A DNA stretch of 64,000 nucleotides from Deinandra increscens subsp. villosa (taxonomy: Eukaryota > Streptophyta > Magnoliopsida > Asterales > Asteraceae). The notes below the pieces were generated by a model. It saw only the letters and a program-made list of their open reading frames with translations, was not told the origin of the DNA and searched no databases. The stretch spans positions 59,146,429 to 59,210,428 of the forward strand of contig JBCNJP010000006.1 in assembly GCA_039602395.1 (NCBI GenBank), written 5' to 3'. A program made the position numbers and the translations under genes. Position 1 is the stretch's first letter. The number at the start of each line of letters is the position of its first letter. Positions 9,869-20,680 of the stretch are shown here, one piece after another.

Positions 9869-10382
9869 TGTCAAAACAATGGTATGTCATCGATTTATTA
9901 CCAGATCTGAAGTACACAATCAGATTCTCGAAGTAGAGAGAATCTCACATACAGATACACAATCAGAAGATACAAACTACAATCATCAACACGATGACAA
10001 AGAGACCTTCTTACACAGATTTACAACCACTACGCTCTAACAGGAATGAAGATTCATCCGGAGATGATGAATCTGAGTAAACCCTAGAACAATGGCGACA
10101 AACTGAGAGAGATTCTCTTGAGAGCGGCGCATAAAAGAGGAAAAAATATGCGTGACCCTAACAACAGCTGACCCAGGAGCATATATACCGGTGGAGCTCC
10201 AACAACCCGAACTTCTCTAACCACCCGAACGTTGAGCTCAACAACTTGAACGGTCCAGCAACTGCTATAGCCCAGCAACCATGGGTCATGGGCCAATAGG
10301 CCCATGACATCTGCACAAATAAAAGAAACAAATAAAACTGAACAAGAATTAAAAAATACAAAATTATTCTATATTTTTAACA
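9869..10382 (-). repeat. 3' LTR of Copia copy 1
   Basis: The LTR is 514 bp. On the minus strand it starts TGTTAAAAATATAG and ends GTTTTGACA. A TATA-like run (TATATAT) lies at 10181-10187. The small open frames here recur identically in the other LTR and are not genes. Confidence 0.93.
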
Positions 10383-10537
10383 CCCCCCCCTCAGTTTTAT
10401 TTCTAAAAACATCATGCATATTAAGCTGGGAACAAATTACATCATGCTGCTGCACCATTAAACCTTTGGTAAACACATCAGCAAGCTGATTTTGCGATGA
10501 AACACCAACAGGTTTAATGCTACCTTTTAAAACTTGA

Positions 10538-12073
10538 TCACGCAAAAAAAAACAAATCTAACTCAAAATGCTTGGTACGATCATGGAACACAGGATTCGA
10601 AGAAATAGAGATAGCAGCAGTGTTATCGCACAAAATAGGAACAGGTAGATTGACAGATATGTTCAGCTCTCTTAACAGATTGACAAGCCACATACTTTCA
10701 CATGTTCCAGCACACATAGCCCTATACTCAGACTCAGCTGTAGACCTAGAAACTGTAGACTGTTTTTTACTTTTCCAAGAGATCAAAGTTTTATCCAAAA
10801 ACACACAATATCCAGTTACAGATTTCCTGGTTTGTAAACATTTTGCCCAATCAGCATCTGTGTAAACCTTAAGGTTATTTAAAGTTCCAGGTGTAATAAG
10901 AACCCCTAAACCAGGAGATTTCTTTAAATACCTAAGAAGCCTAAGAGCAATTTGTAAGTGCCCTGAAGAAGGTTTATGCATAAACTGACTTAAGAAATGC
11001 ACAGAATAAGCAATGTCAGGCCTAGTGTGAGAAAGATATATAAGTTTTCCTATCAATTTCTGATAACCTGAAGCATTTGGGAGAAGAGTATTGTTTTTAG
11101 AGCACAAACTGGAAAGAACATAATTTTGTTCTATTGGACTGTTGACAGGTTTACTACCAGTCAGACCATACTCTAACAGTAATTCAAGACAGTATTTCCT
11201 TTGAGACAAGCATAGACCATTATCGGTACTAATCACCTCAATGCCTAAGAAATATTTGAGATAACCAAGATCTTTTATCTTAAAGTTTGTATTCAAAGCT
11301 TTTTTAACCTTTTCTATTTCTGTTACATTATTTCCAGTGATAACAATGTCATCAACATACACAAGTAATATCAAAAACACATCTCTAACAGACATAATGA
11401 ACAAAGAATGGTCACATTTGCTTTGAACAAACTTAAGATCATATAATACCCCAATTAACTTTTCATACCACATCCTAGGGGCTTGTTTCAGCCCATAGAG
11501 TGACCTGTTCAACTTACACACTTTGGTTTCATTTTTAGAATAATACCCTTGAGGCAAAGTCATATAGACCTCTTCATTCAGATTACCATAGAGGAAAGCA
11601 TTATTAATATCTAACTGAAACAAAGGCCATTTATTACTTACAGCAACAGTTAAAATGCATCTAACAGTGACCATCTTCACAACAGGAGAAAATGTTTCAT
11701 CATAATCAATACCCTCTTTCTGGCTATAACCCTTAGCAACTAGCCTAGCTTTATATCTCTCTATCTCCCCAGAAGATTTATATTTTATTTTATAAATCCA
11801 TTTGCACCCAATAGGTTTCCTATTCTCAGGTAATTCAACTAAGGTCCAAGTATTGTTTTTATGTAGAGCCTCTATTTCATCATTCATGGCTGAGACCCAA
11901 TTAGGGTCTTTTGCAGCTTCAAAATAATTCCTAGGTTCACTACTTTTATTCAAGGTTGTAGCAAAACATTTATTTTCAATTGACAAATTTGCATAACTCA
12001 CCACTTTTTCAATTCCATATTTAACTTTACCTTCAATCACAAAATCATTTAAATTTTTAGGTAAAGTTGACAC
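10538..12073 (-). CDS. Copia reverse transcriptase and RNase H reading frame
   Basis: This 511-codon open frame on the minus strand is in the -1 frame relative to the Gag-integrase frame upstream. It starts in the linker after integrase (LPKNLNDFVIEGKVKYG). It carries the RT motifs LDINNAFLYGNLNEEVYM (about residue 149) and the catalytic YVDDIVITG (about 236), then RNase H with YTDADWAKC (about 403), STAESEYRAM and CDNTAAISIS...RTKHFELD. It makes DNA from the element RNA and degrades the RNA strand. The frame ends early at 10538: a T9 run (A9 at 10544-10552 on the plus strand) has one T more than the frame needs, and about 45-50 further family-like codons follow out of frame towards the purine tract. 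The first ATG is probably not a real start; translation would come from frameshifting at the G6 tract, or the break is an error. Confidence 0.88.
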   Translation of the reverse strand: MSTLPKNLNDFVIEGKVKYGIEKVVSYANLSIENKCFATTLNKSSEPRNYFEAAKDPNWVSAMNDEIEALHKNNTWTLVELPENRKPIGCKWIYKIKYKSSGEIERYKARLVAKGYSQKEGIDYDETFSPVVKMVTVRCILTVAVSNKWPLFQLDINNAFLYGNLNEEVYMTLPQGYYSKNETKVCKLNRSLYGLKQAPRMWYEKLIGVLYDLKFVQSKCDHSLFIMSVRDVFLILLVYVDDIVITGNNVTEIEKVKKALNTNFKIKDLGYLKYFLGIEVISTDNGLCLSQRKYCLELLLEYGLTGSKPVNSPIEQNYVLSSLCSKNNTLLPNASGYQKLIGKLIYLSHTRPDIAYSVHFLSQFMHKPSSGHLQIALRLLRYLKKSPGLGVLITPGTLNNLKVYTDADWAKCLQTRKSVTGYCVFLDKTLISWKSKKQSTVSRSTAESEYRAMCAGTCESMWLVNLLRELNISVNLPVPILCDNTAAISISSNPVFHDRTKHFELDLFFFA

Positions 12074-12144
12074 CCTTCCAGACCTTGTTCTAAGAGTGAC
12101 AGATGGTTGTAATAATCCCTCAGATATAACTGTTTGATCAGGAA

Positions 12145-14823
12145 CTACCTCAACAGTTTCAGTATTAATTTGATCATTTTCCTCACCACCCCCAGCCCTT
12201 CCTGAGGGTGATTCTGAGCTACTGGGTAAAGCCTCATTACCATTACCAGCCCCCCTGCAGTAGACTCAGGACTCACCCCCGGTGACTGAGGACCATGATG
12301 AGGAGTATCAGCAGGAGGATACTCATCATTGGGACCACTGTCACCCCTAGAATTTGGAAAACCATTTGTTTCATATAAGTCAAAAAAGTGTATAGTATCT
12401 GTATCAGACGGTAAAATTTCATGCAAAGTTGTTGACTCAGTTTGAACCTTAAAAGGAAAAATAGATTCATAGAATCTAACATCCCTAGAGAAAATAACCT
12501 GATGATTATCAAGACTCCACAATTTGTAACCCTTTTTAGTACCAGAATAACCAATGAAAACACATTTTTCAGCATGAGAGCCAAACTTGTTCATATTATT
12601 TAGGACAGTACTAAAACAAAGGCAACCAAAGACTTTAAGGTGACTAAGTGTAGGTTTGAAGCCATAAACAAGCTCATAAGGAGTTTTGCCACCTAGAACA
12701 GAAGAAGGAGTTCGATTAATCAAATATGCAGCAGTTAAAACACACTCACTCCAGAACCTAAGGGGCACCTTACTCTGAAAAAGCAAAGCTCTAGCTACAT
12801 TCAGTAAATGCCTATGCTTTCTCTCTACGATCCCATTTTGTTGGGGAGTATAAGCACAAGTAGTCTGATGAATGATTCCTTTGTTTTTACAAAAATCAGC
12901 AAACTGTTTATTAACAAATTCAGTCCCATTATCACTCCTAAACATTTTTACCTTTTTGTTAAATTGAGTGTCAATTAGAGTACAAAACAGTTGTACATTT
13001 TGAAAAACCTCATCCTTATGTTTTAACAAAAAAATCCAAACAGCTCTTGAAAAATCATCAACAATGGTTAAAAAATACTTGTAACCTTCCCTACTTTGAA
13101 TCTTATAAGGACCCCACACGTCAAGATGCACTAATTCTCCTAACTGTTTACTTTTATGATCACTTAAAGGAAAAGGTTCTCTATGTTGTTTAGCCCTGTG
13201 ACACACATCACAGGGATCATGAGACTCAGAAACACCAATTTTGTAATGTAGCTTAAGCATTTTAAGTGCCATTTCAGAGGGATGCCCCATTCTAGCATGC
13301 CAAAAATTACAAGTTTTACTGCTGTTGCATACACAATGAGACATAACAGGCTCACCCCACAAATAAAGACCATCATACTGATTACCAGTCACCAGGACAT
13401 TCTTGGTTAACAAATCCTGAATATAACAAAATTTTTCATCAAACTTAACTGTTAATTTGCTATCCCTAGCAAGCTTAAACACAGAAATTAAGTTGACACA
13501 ATACTCAGGCATGACAAATACATCATACAATGTGACCTTGTCATTTAATTTTAAATCACCAATTTTTGTTACAATAGCACTTGTACCATTAGGATGTTTT
13601 ACAGTAATATTATACCCAGTAACATCCATGATATTTATCATGCCTTTGTCAGTCATAGACATATGTTGATTTGCCCCAGAGTCAATGATCCACCCATTGT
13701 CACCCTTAAAACTGTTTAAACCAGAAAAGGTAAAGACCCTAGGACAGACACAGGTAGAGCAAAAACTTCTACCTGATACATGACCACTTGAAGAAGCATC
13801 ATGACCTTTTTCAGACAACAAATGCAACAGTTTAGTCATTTGTTCAGAAGTAAGTGTATTAGCAGGATTGAATCCTGTGTTATCAGCAGTCTCAGAAACA
13901 GTATTCACTGTACATGTGTTAGCCTTTTTAGATTGACCACCCCTTGGTTTCATCCAGGGTGGATAACCAATGATTTCAAAACATTTATCAATTGTGTGTC
14001 CTGTCTTATTACAATGTGTACACTTAAGATTAGGATTTGGAGCTCTTGTAGGTTTTTTCTTACTATCAAAAGGAATGTTACCTCTAGAGACAAACCCCAT
14101 AGATGTACTTTGACCTTTTGTAGTACCACAATTCCTATGGGATTCCTCTCTAGACAGGACAGCAAAAGCTTCTTTAATAGTAGGTAATTCCGTTTGTATC
14201 AAAAGATTTGTCCTTATGGACTGAAAACTACTATCTAAGCCCATTAAAAACTGCATCAGTTTTATCAAATGAGAGAAATCATTGAACTTCTTTGAGGCAT
14301 CACATGTACAGGTAGGAATCTGTAGGATTTGATCAAGCTGCTTCCACAAAATATTGAGTTTATGATAATATTCAGTTACAGACAGGCCATTTTGTGAAAA
14401 ACCATTAATTCTTTGATACAAATCAAACACAACAGATCCATCTATTTTATCATAGGTTTCTTTTAATTCTGTCCAAACTTCAGAAGCTAAGTTGGAGTAA
14501 ACATGCCCTAGGTAAAGATCCTCACTGACAGAATTCAATATCCAAGTTAGAACAATTGAGTTACACCTATCCCACTGTCTCTTTAAAATCTCATCATCAG
14601 TTGGTTTTTTACAAGATCCATCAATAAATCCATACTTATTTTTTACTTGTAAGGCAAGTTTCATGGCATTGGCCCACAAGGTGTAGTTTTCAGATCCTTT
14701 TAATTTTATACTAATGACAGTTAAATGACTTGAATCACTAGCATGGAGATACAATGGATCACTAGCATCTAACTTGCTGACTAAAGTAGCAGAGGTGGAA
14801 GCTTTAGGATCACTATCAGTCAT
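12145..14823 (-). CDS. Copia Gag-protease-integrase reading frame
   Basis: This 892-codon frame starts at the ATG complement at 14823 (MTDSDPKASTSATLVSKL). In order it holds a Retrotran_gag-type start (DPLYLHASDSSHLTVISIKL), a UBN2-like Gag region, zinc knuckle CTHCNKTGHTIDKC (about residue 264), aspartic protease WIIDSGANQHM (about 375), gag_pre-integrase HARMGHPS, and an integrase core with the D-D-E residues in HLDVWGPY (about 564), FRSDNGTEF (about 628) and NGIVERKH (about 661). It encodes the capsid protein and the enzymes for processing and insertion. At residues just after PESTAG a G6 tract (12250-12255) occurs. The in-frame continuation ends after about 35 codons, while the -1 frame leads into reverse transcriptase. 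Confidence 0.92.
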   Translation of the reverse strand: MTDSDPKASTSATLVSKLDASDPLYLHASDSSHLTVISIKLKGSENYTLWANAMKLALQVKNKYGFIDGSCKKPTDDEILKRQWDRCNSIVLTWILNSVSEDLYLGHVYSNLASEVWTELKETYDKIDGSVVFDLYQRINGFSQNGLSVTEYYHKLNILWKQLDQILQIPTCTCDASKKFNDFSHLIKLMQFLMGLDSSFQSIRTNLLIQTELPTIKEAFAVLSREESHRNCGTTKGQSTSMGFVSRGNIPFDSKKKPTRAPNPNLKCTHCNKTGHTIDKCFEIIGYPPWMKPRGGQSKKANTCTVNTVSETADNTGFNPANTLTSEQMTKLLHLLSEKGHDASSSGHVSGRSFCSTCVCPRVFTFSGLNSFKGDNGWIIDSGANQHMSMTDKGMINIMDVTGYNITVKHPNGTSAIVTKIGDLKLNDKVTLYDVFVMPEYCVNLISVFKLARDSKLTVKFDEKFCYIQDLLTKNVLVTGNQYDGLYLWGEPVMSHCVCNSSKTCNFWHARMGHPSEMALKMLKLHYKIGVSESHDPCDVCHRAKQHREPFPLSDHKSKQLGELVHLDVWGPYKIQSREGYKYFLTIVDDFSRAVWIFLLKHKDEVFQNVQLFCTLIDTQFNKKVKMFRSDNGTEFVNKQFADFCKNKGIIHQTTCAYTPQQNGIVERKHRHLLNVARALLFQSKVPLRFWSECVLTAAYLINRTPSSVLGGKTPYELVYGFKPTLSHLKVFGCLCFSTVLNNMNKFGSHAEKCVFIGYSGTKKGYKLWSLDNHQVIFSRDVRFYESIFPFKVQTESTTLHEILPSDTDTIHFFDLYETNGFPNSRGDSGPNDEYPPADTPHHGPQSPGVSPESTAGGLVMVMRLYPVAQNHPQEGLGVVRKMIKLILKLLR
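12250..12255 (-). other. G6 tract at the integrase-RT frame change, Copia copy 1
   Basis: Read as GCA GGG GGG CTG in the Gag-integrase frame. Re-reading one G (a -1 shift) puts the ribosome in the reverse-transcriptase frame. It could be a slippage site, a true 1-bp deletion or an assembly error. Confidence 0.6.
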
Positions 14824-15570
14824 GATGAGAAAGTCACAGAATCAGATGCACAGAGAATAGCACACTTATCAACCAACACAAGCAAAACAGAAAGAAACCA
14901 CAACAGATAAAACAAAACAGAAAGCACCACAGTAGATAATCAGAGATCACAAAAAACCTAAGTAACTAGCACAAAAGACAAGGGATGTCTCCCTTTGTAC
15001 AGCATGCAAGCGGTATCAACAGGCCGCCACTGGAGTGGAGTCAACAGACCACTACTGCTTAAACCAAAAAAGGAACAACAAGATCAAGGAAAGATCTCAC
15101 CCAGAAAGAACCCAAGTTAGGGTCCCAAATCGCGAACTGTAACCTTCGCTTAGGGTTACAGAGTTAGCGATCAGCGCAGCAACAATCAGGTCCAAGAAAC
15201 TTCAACAGCTCTGGTTAGGGCTTCCTAGGCCTTTAATCTGTGCTCCTCCACGAACTACTCCAAGGGCCCGCGAACAAAGAATACACCGATTGCAGCAGTT
15301 TTGGATCACAGTGACGGGGGCTCGACTACAACCACGGGCACCAGTGACTGGAAGGGGGTTTATGTACCCTGTGGAGTCAAGAGACCGTTACCAGAGCAGA
15401 TACTACTACAAACACAGATCGATGCAAGGAAAAAAGAAACCGAAGACCCGAGCCGACGTCGGAGACACAGAGAGGTCAGTCGGCAAGAACGCCGATGACG
15501 CTACCTTTGAACCAGACCGAAACCCTAATCAAGCGAAGAGGAAGAGACGCAACAAATCACGAGCAACGAT
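14824..15570 (-). other. 5' leader of Copia copy 1
   Basis: About 750 bp of untranslated leader between primer binding site and Gag ATG. It is closely related to the leader of Copia copy 2 (54344-55041), including shared blocks such as GGGTTCTTTCTGGGTGAGAT-type sequence. The plus-strand frames here are chance. Confidence 0.8.
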
Positions 15571-15582
15571 GCTCTGATACCA
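15571..15582 (-). other. Primer binding site of Copia copy 1
   Basis: The complement of TGGTATCAGAGC directly abuts the LTR at 15583. Confidence 0.9.
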
Positions 15583-16096
15583 TGTCAAAACAATGGTATG
15601 TCATCGATTTATTACCAGATCTGAAGTACACAATCAGATTCTCGAAGTAGAGAGAATCTCACATACAGATACACAATCAGAAGATACAAACTACAATCAT
15701 CAACACGATGACAAAGAGACCTTCTTACACAGATTTACAACCACTACGCTCTAACAGGAATGAAGATTCATCCGGAGATGATGAATCTGAGTAAACCCTA
15801 GAACAATGGCGACAAACTGAGAGAGATTCTCTTGAGAGCGGCGCATAAAAGAGGAAAAAATATGCGTGACCCTAACAACAGCTGACCCAGGAGCATATAT
15901 ACCGGTGGAGCTCCAACAACCCGAACTTCTCTAACCACCCGAACGTTGAGCTCAACAACTTGAACGGTCCAGCAACTGCTATAGCCCAGCAACCATGGGT
16001 CATGGGCCAATAGGCCCATGACATCTGCACAAATAAAAGAAACAAATAAAACTGAACAAGAATTAAAAAATACAAAATTATTCTATATTTTTAACA
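15583..16096 (-). repeat. 5' LTR of Copia copy 1
   Basis: The LTR is 514 bp and appears identical to 9869-10382, so insertion was very recent. It is followed by target duplication ATGGA. Confidence 0.93.
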
Positions 16097-16849
16097 ATGG
16101 AAAACCCATTTCATTTTCTAGAAAACTAAAAATGGAAAATTGGAAAACGTTTTCCACAACCAAACGCACCCTAAAGTATCAAACATTATATAATGAAGAT
16201 ATCTACTTCATTATACGTTTTTAAACAATTAATGTTTTAATTTCTTTATTAAAGTTGTTACGATTGAAAATTTAATGATCCGACAATTTCGAAAGATATT
16301 GGACAAGATGCTTATACTAACAAACACATGTATTTTTAACTGGCAAACTCATACACACTTTAAATCTACTTGTAAATCTAGCTACATTATTATTAATGAC
16401 ATAACTGAACTGTTTGAACCCTTATCATTTAGAAATAAACATCATGTAATACATCCGAGTGTAATTGAGCCGAAAAGCTTTTGGTACTAATAATGCATAT
16501 GATGTAAGATTGATAAATGGTCAAGTTAACGGTTCTAAAAATGATATTTTTTTCTTGACTTGGTACTATGTAGATACAAGTATACGTAGAAGTGTAGTTA
16601 GATATAATTTAATACACAATTGAAAAATAAGCTCAACGGTATTTGGGGGGACCCAAGACCTTTTTAGGTCTTGGATTCAAAATCAGGTATGAGAAAAAAT
16701 ACTTCTTAAACTGAAGATAGAAGTATCCTGGAAATAGCCGCGTTTTCGTGGAATTGGAGATGGATATATGAATAGCATAATAAACTATGTTGTTGAATTC
16801 AAACATGTCGTTAAAAAAAAGATATATAATTTAATATGGTAACTATTTC

Positions 16850-17093
16850 TTAGACCATCACCAATGCATCATATTTAGAGTGTATTTGTGACATGGATGA
16901 TGATTTGGGGGGTAGAGAAAGAGGAGAGAGATTAAAAAAATTATTCCACAAGAGTATGCATTTAGGATGTTGTGAGAGGATAAGAGAGAGATAAGTAATA
17001 AATATAATAAATTAGAGAAAAAGAGGATTATAAAATTGCTTATGTGACATACATGTAGAATGCATTTAGTCCATTGCATTGGTGATGGTCTAA
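16850..17093. mobile_element. MITE with 19-bp inverted repeats
   Basis: TTAGACCATCACCAATGCA at 16850 is the exact inverse of the right end at 17075-17093. It is about 244 bp and non-coding; the minus-strand frame inside is chance. The ends resemble PIF/Harbinger (Tourist) MITEs, but the flanking bases do not give a clean target duplication, so the superfamily is uncertain. Confidence 0.75.
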
Positions 17094-20000
17094 TATATGT
17101 TAAATGCTATAATCTTAAATGAAATCCACTTAAGTGTATATTAATTATGTTTAGTTGAAATTAAAGTTTTCTTGAGTTGGATTGCTTTATGAGAATGCAC
17201 TTTATTTCATAAAAATAAATGTAACTTTCTTTTTTATATCATCCTGTTTTATTCAGATCATACTTTTAATAGTTTGTTTGTTTATTTGTATTGATCATGC
17301 AGGCCTCTTTATAGCATTTCTTTTTATTTGTAAGGAATCGAATACATCAAACTAGAGGTGCATAAAATCGAATTTTAGGTCAATCCAAATCGATTTTAAA
17401 GTTGTCTAATCGAGTCAAAGAAAGTCAAGAATGGATCGGTGGATTAGAAACCGGTTTGCAGAGATTAAATCGGAGCGAAACCAGTTTGAATAATACCTGT
17501 ACAAATCAAAGTTGATCGGATCAGACCAATAAAATCGGGTTCCTAATGTATTCTTTGGACCACCAATGCGGCAATGCCTGATTTGGATTGTAGGGCTGTT
17601 AGGAAACCGGGTGATGGTAGAGATGAGACCTGCACACATAACAACGTGTTAGGGTAGGAAATGGTCCCTGTAACGGTCCTTCAACGTGAAAATCAGTAAC
17701 TCGTATGAACGTAGATGATTAGGATTTAAGAGTGAGAGATAGCATAGAGCATATTAGGTTCCTCAGTGCATTTATATTTATAGGCATGAAAATTAGGGTT
17801 TAACCCTGTCAAGATAACTTCGACGTGTGTGCACCTAGTTGATAGAGACCATTCCTTATTGGTGTTGGATCTTAATTGGCTGTCACCCTCCATAATCCAG
17901 ATGTTGGTTATGCGGAATAAACTGCCTAAAAGGTGGTTTTGCGGTTTATGTGGATCAGGCTTTAACCCGCCGAAAAAACAAAGTACGGGCTAACCCGACC
18001 CGCGGAAGGCAAGGCTGGCATAGATTTTGTATTTATCATCTTCTAATATAATAATATTATTTGAAAAGACACGTATAAATAATTTAAAAGGTAACTAAAT
18101 CTGAAATTTGCCGTTTCAAAAAAAAAAACTAAATCTGTAATTAAAGTGAAACAAATAACAATGAGCCACCTGTCTACTACATACCGTATCTCGTGGATCA
18201 TATCCAGATGATCTCTCTACAAGCAACGCGCAAGAAACTTTTATTTTAATAAAACTTATTTAATATTATAATATACATTGTGATTGTGTGACCCAAACTC
18301 AATTAAAAAGTAATTAACCTTTTAAGATGTTGTTTTTTTATTGGACCATACGACTTAGTATTCAATTTTGACAATCTAACCGTTTAAGATTTATTATTTT
18401 GTATCTTTTTTAACATTTCAGAGATAAGTTAATTATATGTATAATATGCATGAAACATAGTTATCATATTTAAATGATAAATACAAAGTTATGTTTTTGA
18501 GAGATACCGTCAAAGCCGGTAGGTTATGTAGCAGATCTAGAAATTTTGTTTAGTGTGTTTTAAAAAAATCAGTAAAAGAAATAATATTAAAATGAGTTAT
18601 TTTATTCAAGAATTTGATAACTCTAGATGTCTTGTGTGTCAAAAACAGCTTAAAAACTATTTTTTTTTAAATTGTGGGTGCCAAAAACAGCTAAAAATTA
18701 GTCATTTCATAGATTTTGGGTGCCTTGGGTGCCTCGGAAAAAAATTGGGTGCCCTAATCATTCGGTATTTCGGTTCAAGTAATTTACCTATAAATTTTAC
18801 AATTTGAATGGGCGCATAGGACCCACTAAGTCCTAGGTAGATCCGTCCCTGGCGTCTAGTCAACCCAACCAACATCAACATGTCCTGTTGATTTGTGTTT
18901 TTCCGAAACCGTTGTTAGGTCAACCCGGAATTTTCATAAAAAACTAGATGAATCAAACCGTGAATATATCTACCGGACATGTTAATAAACCGGGTGTCTT
19001 AGGTTTTTATGGTCTTACCCGTTTCAAAAGTGAAAACAATTTACAAACAAATCAAATATAAAATTACGAGGTGGATTTACAATGTTAACAACATATGTGA
19101 TTTCAAATAAGATAAAAATAAGGCTAAATTAGGAAATAGATCATTACATGATATTGTGAAAATAAAAAAAGGAATTATTAAAACCGGTTTGATTTGTTGG
19201 TTCAACATATTTAAGTGATAATCATCTAAAGGCTTCTAGTCCATTGAGAGTTCAAATTCCAAGTAGGCATGTTAGGTGAATTTAGGAATAACCCGGGTTT
19301 CGATCCTTAAGGTAACTGGATTTTACTGTTAATTCGTCGTTATGCCTACAGGCGCGTGTGTTAACGTTTTTTCCAAGAGCTAGTGTAACATTGGACGCTT
19401 AAGGGTTCCATACGGCTGGGTTGGCCCAGGTGGCGGTTATCTTTTGCCATTTGATCATCCTGTACGGAATACCTGAACAATTTCTGTTTGTTATCCGTTA
19501 TAAAAAGAAGGAATAAGTTAGGTGTTGCTAAAAAAAATATTAAAAAAGATAAAAAAAATAAAATTAAATGAGCTCAATTGGAAGTTACTTAATAAAATCC
19601 CTCAATAGCGCATATTAGTAGGGTTTGGAGAGCTTAAGATATAGAATAATTAGTTTTTTTTTTTGTTTTTTTTATCAAACAAGGGTTTATCATGAAAAAT
19701 TTATTTATCAAAATGGTGTTGCTATCCTTTTAAATCTTTTCTTAAATACACCCACCGCTAATCTTTCACGAAAAACCTTATTTTTAATTCAGTCCAACTA
19801 TTAACTTAACTTTTAACCGGATATATGATATAAGATTCGGGTCTCTGATCCGACAAACTCAACAACACCAAACCCACACGACGTGGGTCAACGTATTGGC
19901 ACAAGTGGCTCGAACAATCACATGTGGTTGGGTCATTACTTAGAAAGTTTTATTATATATATGGTGGAGCCAATGATGAGCTGCCAAAAATAGGATGTCG

Positions 20001-20189
20001 ATCCAAACATAAAATAGTGTTTTGTTTTGACGTCTGGATAATTCTCCCCCGCCTAGGGGGCCACGGAAAAAAAAAAGGTGGTGCGTAGTTTTAATATACA
20101 AGATCATGATGTCTTCGAAAGTCTCAAATAAGATAAAGCTATATATAGAACTATTTAAAGTGTCCGTTTGATAATTTTTAGTATTTTTG
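17094..20189. other. Gene-free AT-rich DNA
   Basis: No supported gene. 17640-18000 has the look of an old LTR or leader (mixed GC, repeats of 'aaccc') but I find no matching partner. 18550-18840 holds two near repeats of a 'gggtgccaaaaacagctaaaa' type. A weak B-box-like word near 19250 is noted among the rejected items. Confidence 0.5.
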
Positions 20190-20680
20190 ATTGGAAAAAG
20201 ATCAGAGAGTAGTAATTTTGATAAATGTTTCATTTAAGTCATTGAAACTTTCTTTAATAAAAATCTCTTAACTTTCAATTTGTGTTTCAATGAAGGCACT
20301 ACTATTTTTTTTCTATCGTAAAATGTAAAAATCACTCAACTTTTAACTTGTGTTCCAATCTTGTGAAAACTATATTTTTTTCTCCTAAACTTTATATTGT
20401 AAAAATCACTTAGCTTTCAACCTGTATTCCAATCTTGTCAAAAATATGTTTTTTCCCTCCTATAAAACGACAGGTAATCACTAAATAGGGGGAAAATATA
20501 TTTTTTCACAAGATTAGAACATATGTTGAAAGTTGAGTGGTTTTTATGATAGAGATAAAGTAGGAGTGACTTAATTGGAATAAAACTTGAAAGTTGAGTC
20601 GTTTTTACGATTGAAAAAAGTTTGAGTAACTTAACTGGAACATTTATCAAACTTGTGTTACTATTCTGTGATTTTTCCCT
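20190..20680. mobile_element. Foldback inverted-repeat element
   Basis: The arms mirror one another: about 20190-20280 against about 20590-20680, for example TTGATAAATGTTTCATTTAAG on the left against the inverse of the right arm. The interior repeats a GAAAGTTGAGTGGTTTTTA-type word in both orientations (20330-20440 and 20530-20620). No protein is encoded. Confidence 0.6.

Larger units (their letters stand above)
9869..16096 (-). mobile_element. Copia LTR retrotransposon, copy 1 (very recent)
   Basis: The LTRs at 9869-10382 and 15583-16096 are both 514 bp and I find no difference between them. The target duplication is ATGGA at 9864-9868 and 16097-16101. Read on the minus strand, the primer binding site TGGTATCAGAGC (complement at 15571-15582) abuts the 5' LTR (right copy) and a G-rich purine tract (10383-10396) abuts the 3' LTR (left copy). 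The domain order Gag-protease-integrase-RT-RNase H is that of Ty1-copia. The reading frame breaks at a G6 tract and at a T9 tract, described separately. Confidence 0.95.
9602..16171. mobile_element. PIF/Harbinger-type inverted-repeat element, split by Copia
   Basis: The left end GGGTGCGTTTGGTTGTGG (9602) is the perfect inverse of the right end CCACAACCAAACGCACCC (16171). Both sides are flanked by TAA (9599-9601 and 16172-16174), the 3-bp target duplication of PIF/Harbinger/Tourist elements. Without the Copia insertion it is about 337 bp, hence a MITE. It is rich in GGAAAAC/GTTTTCC words and would fold on itself. Confidence 0.82.

Noticed and set aside
10084..10361. Two overlapping minus-strand frames of 73 and 67 codons, repeated exactly at 15798-16075
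   Set aside because: They lie in the two LTRs of Copia copy 1 and recur only because the LTRs are identical; no protein features.
19190..19260. SINE suggested by a B-box-like GAGAGTTCAAATTCC
   Set aside because: No A-box at the right distance, no tail and no target duplication.
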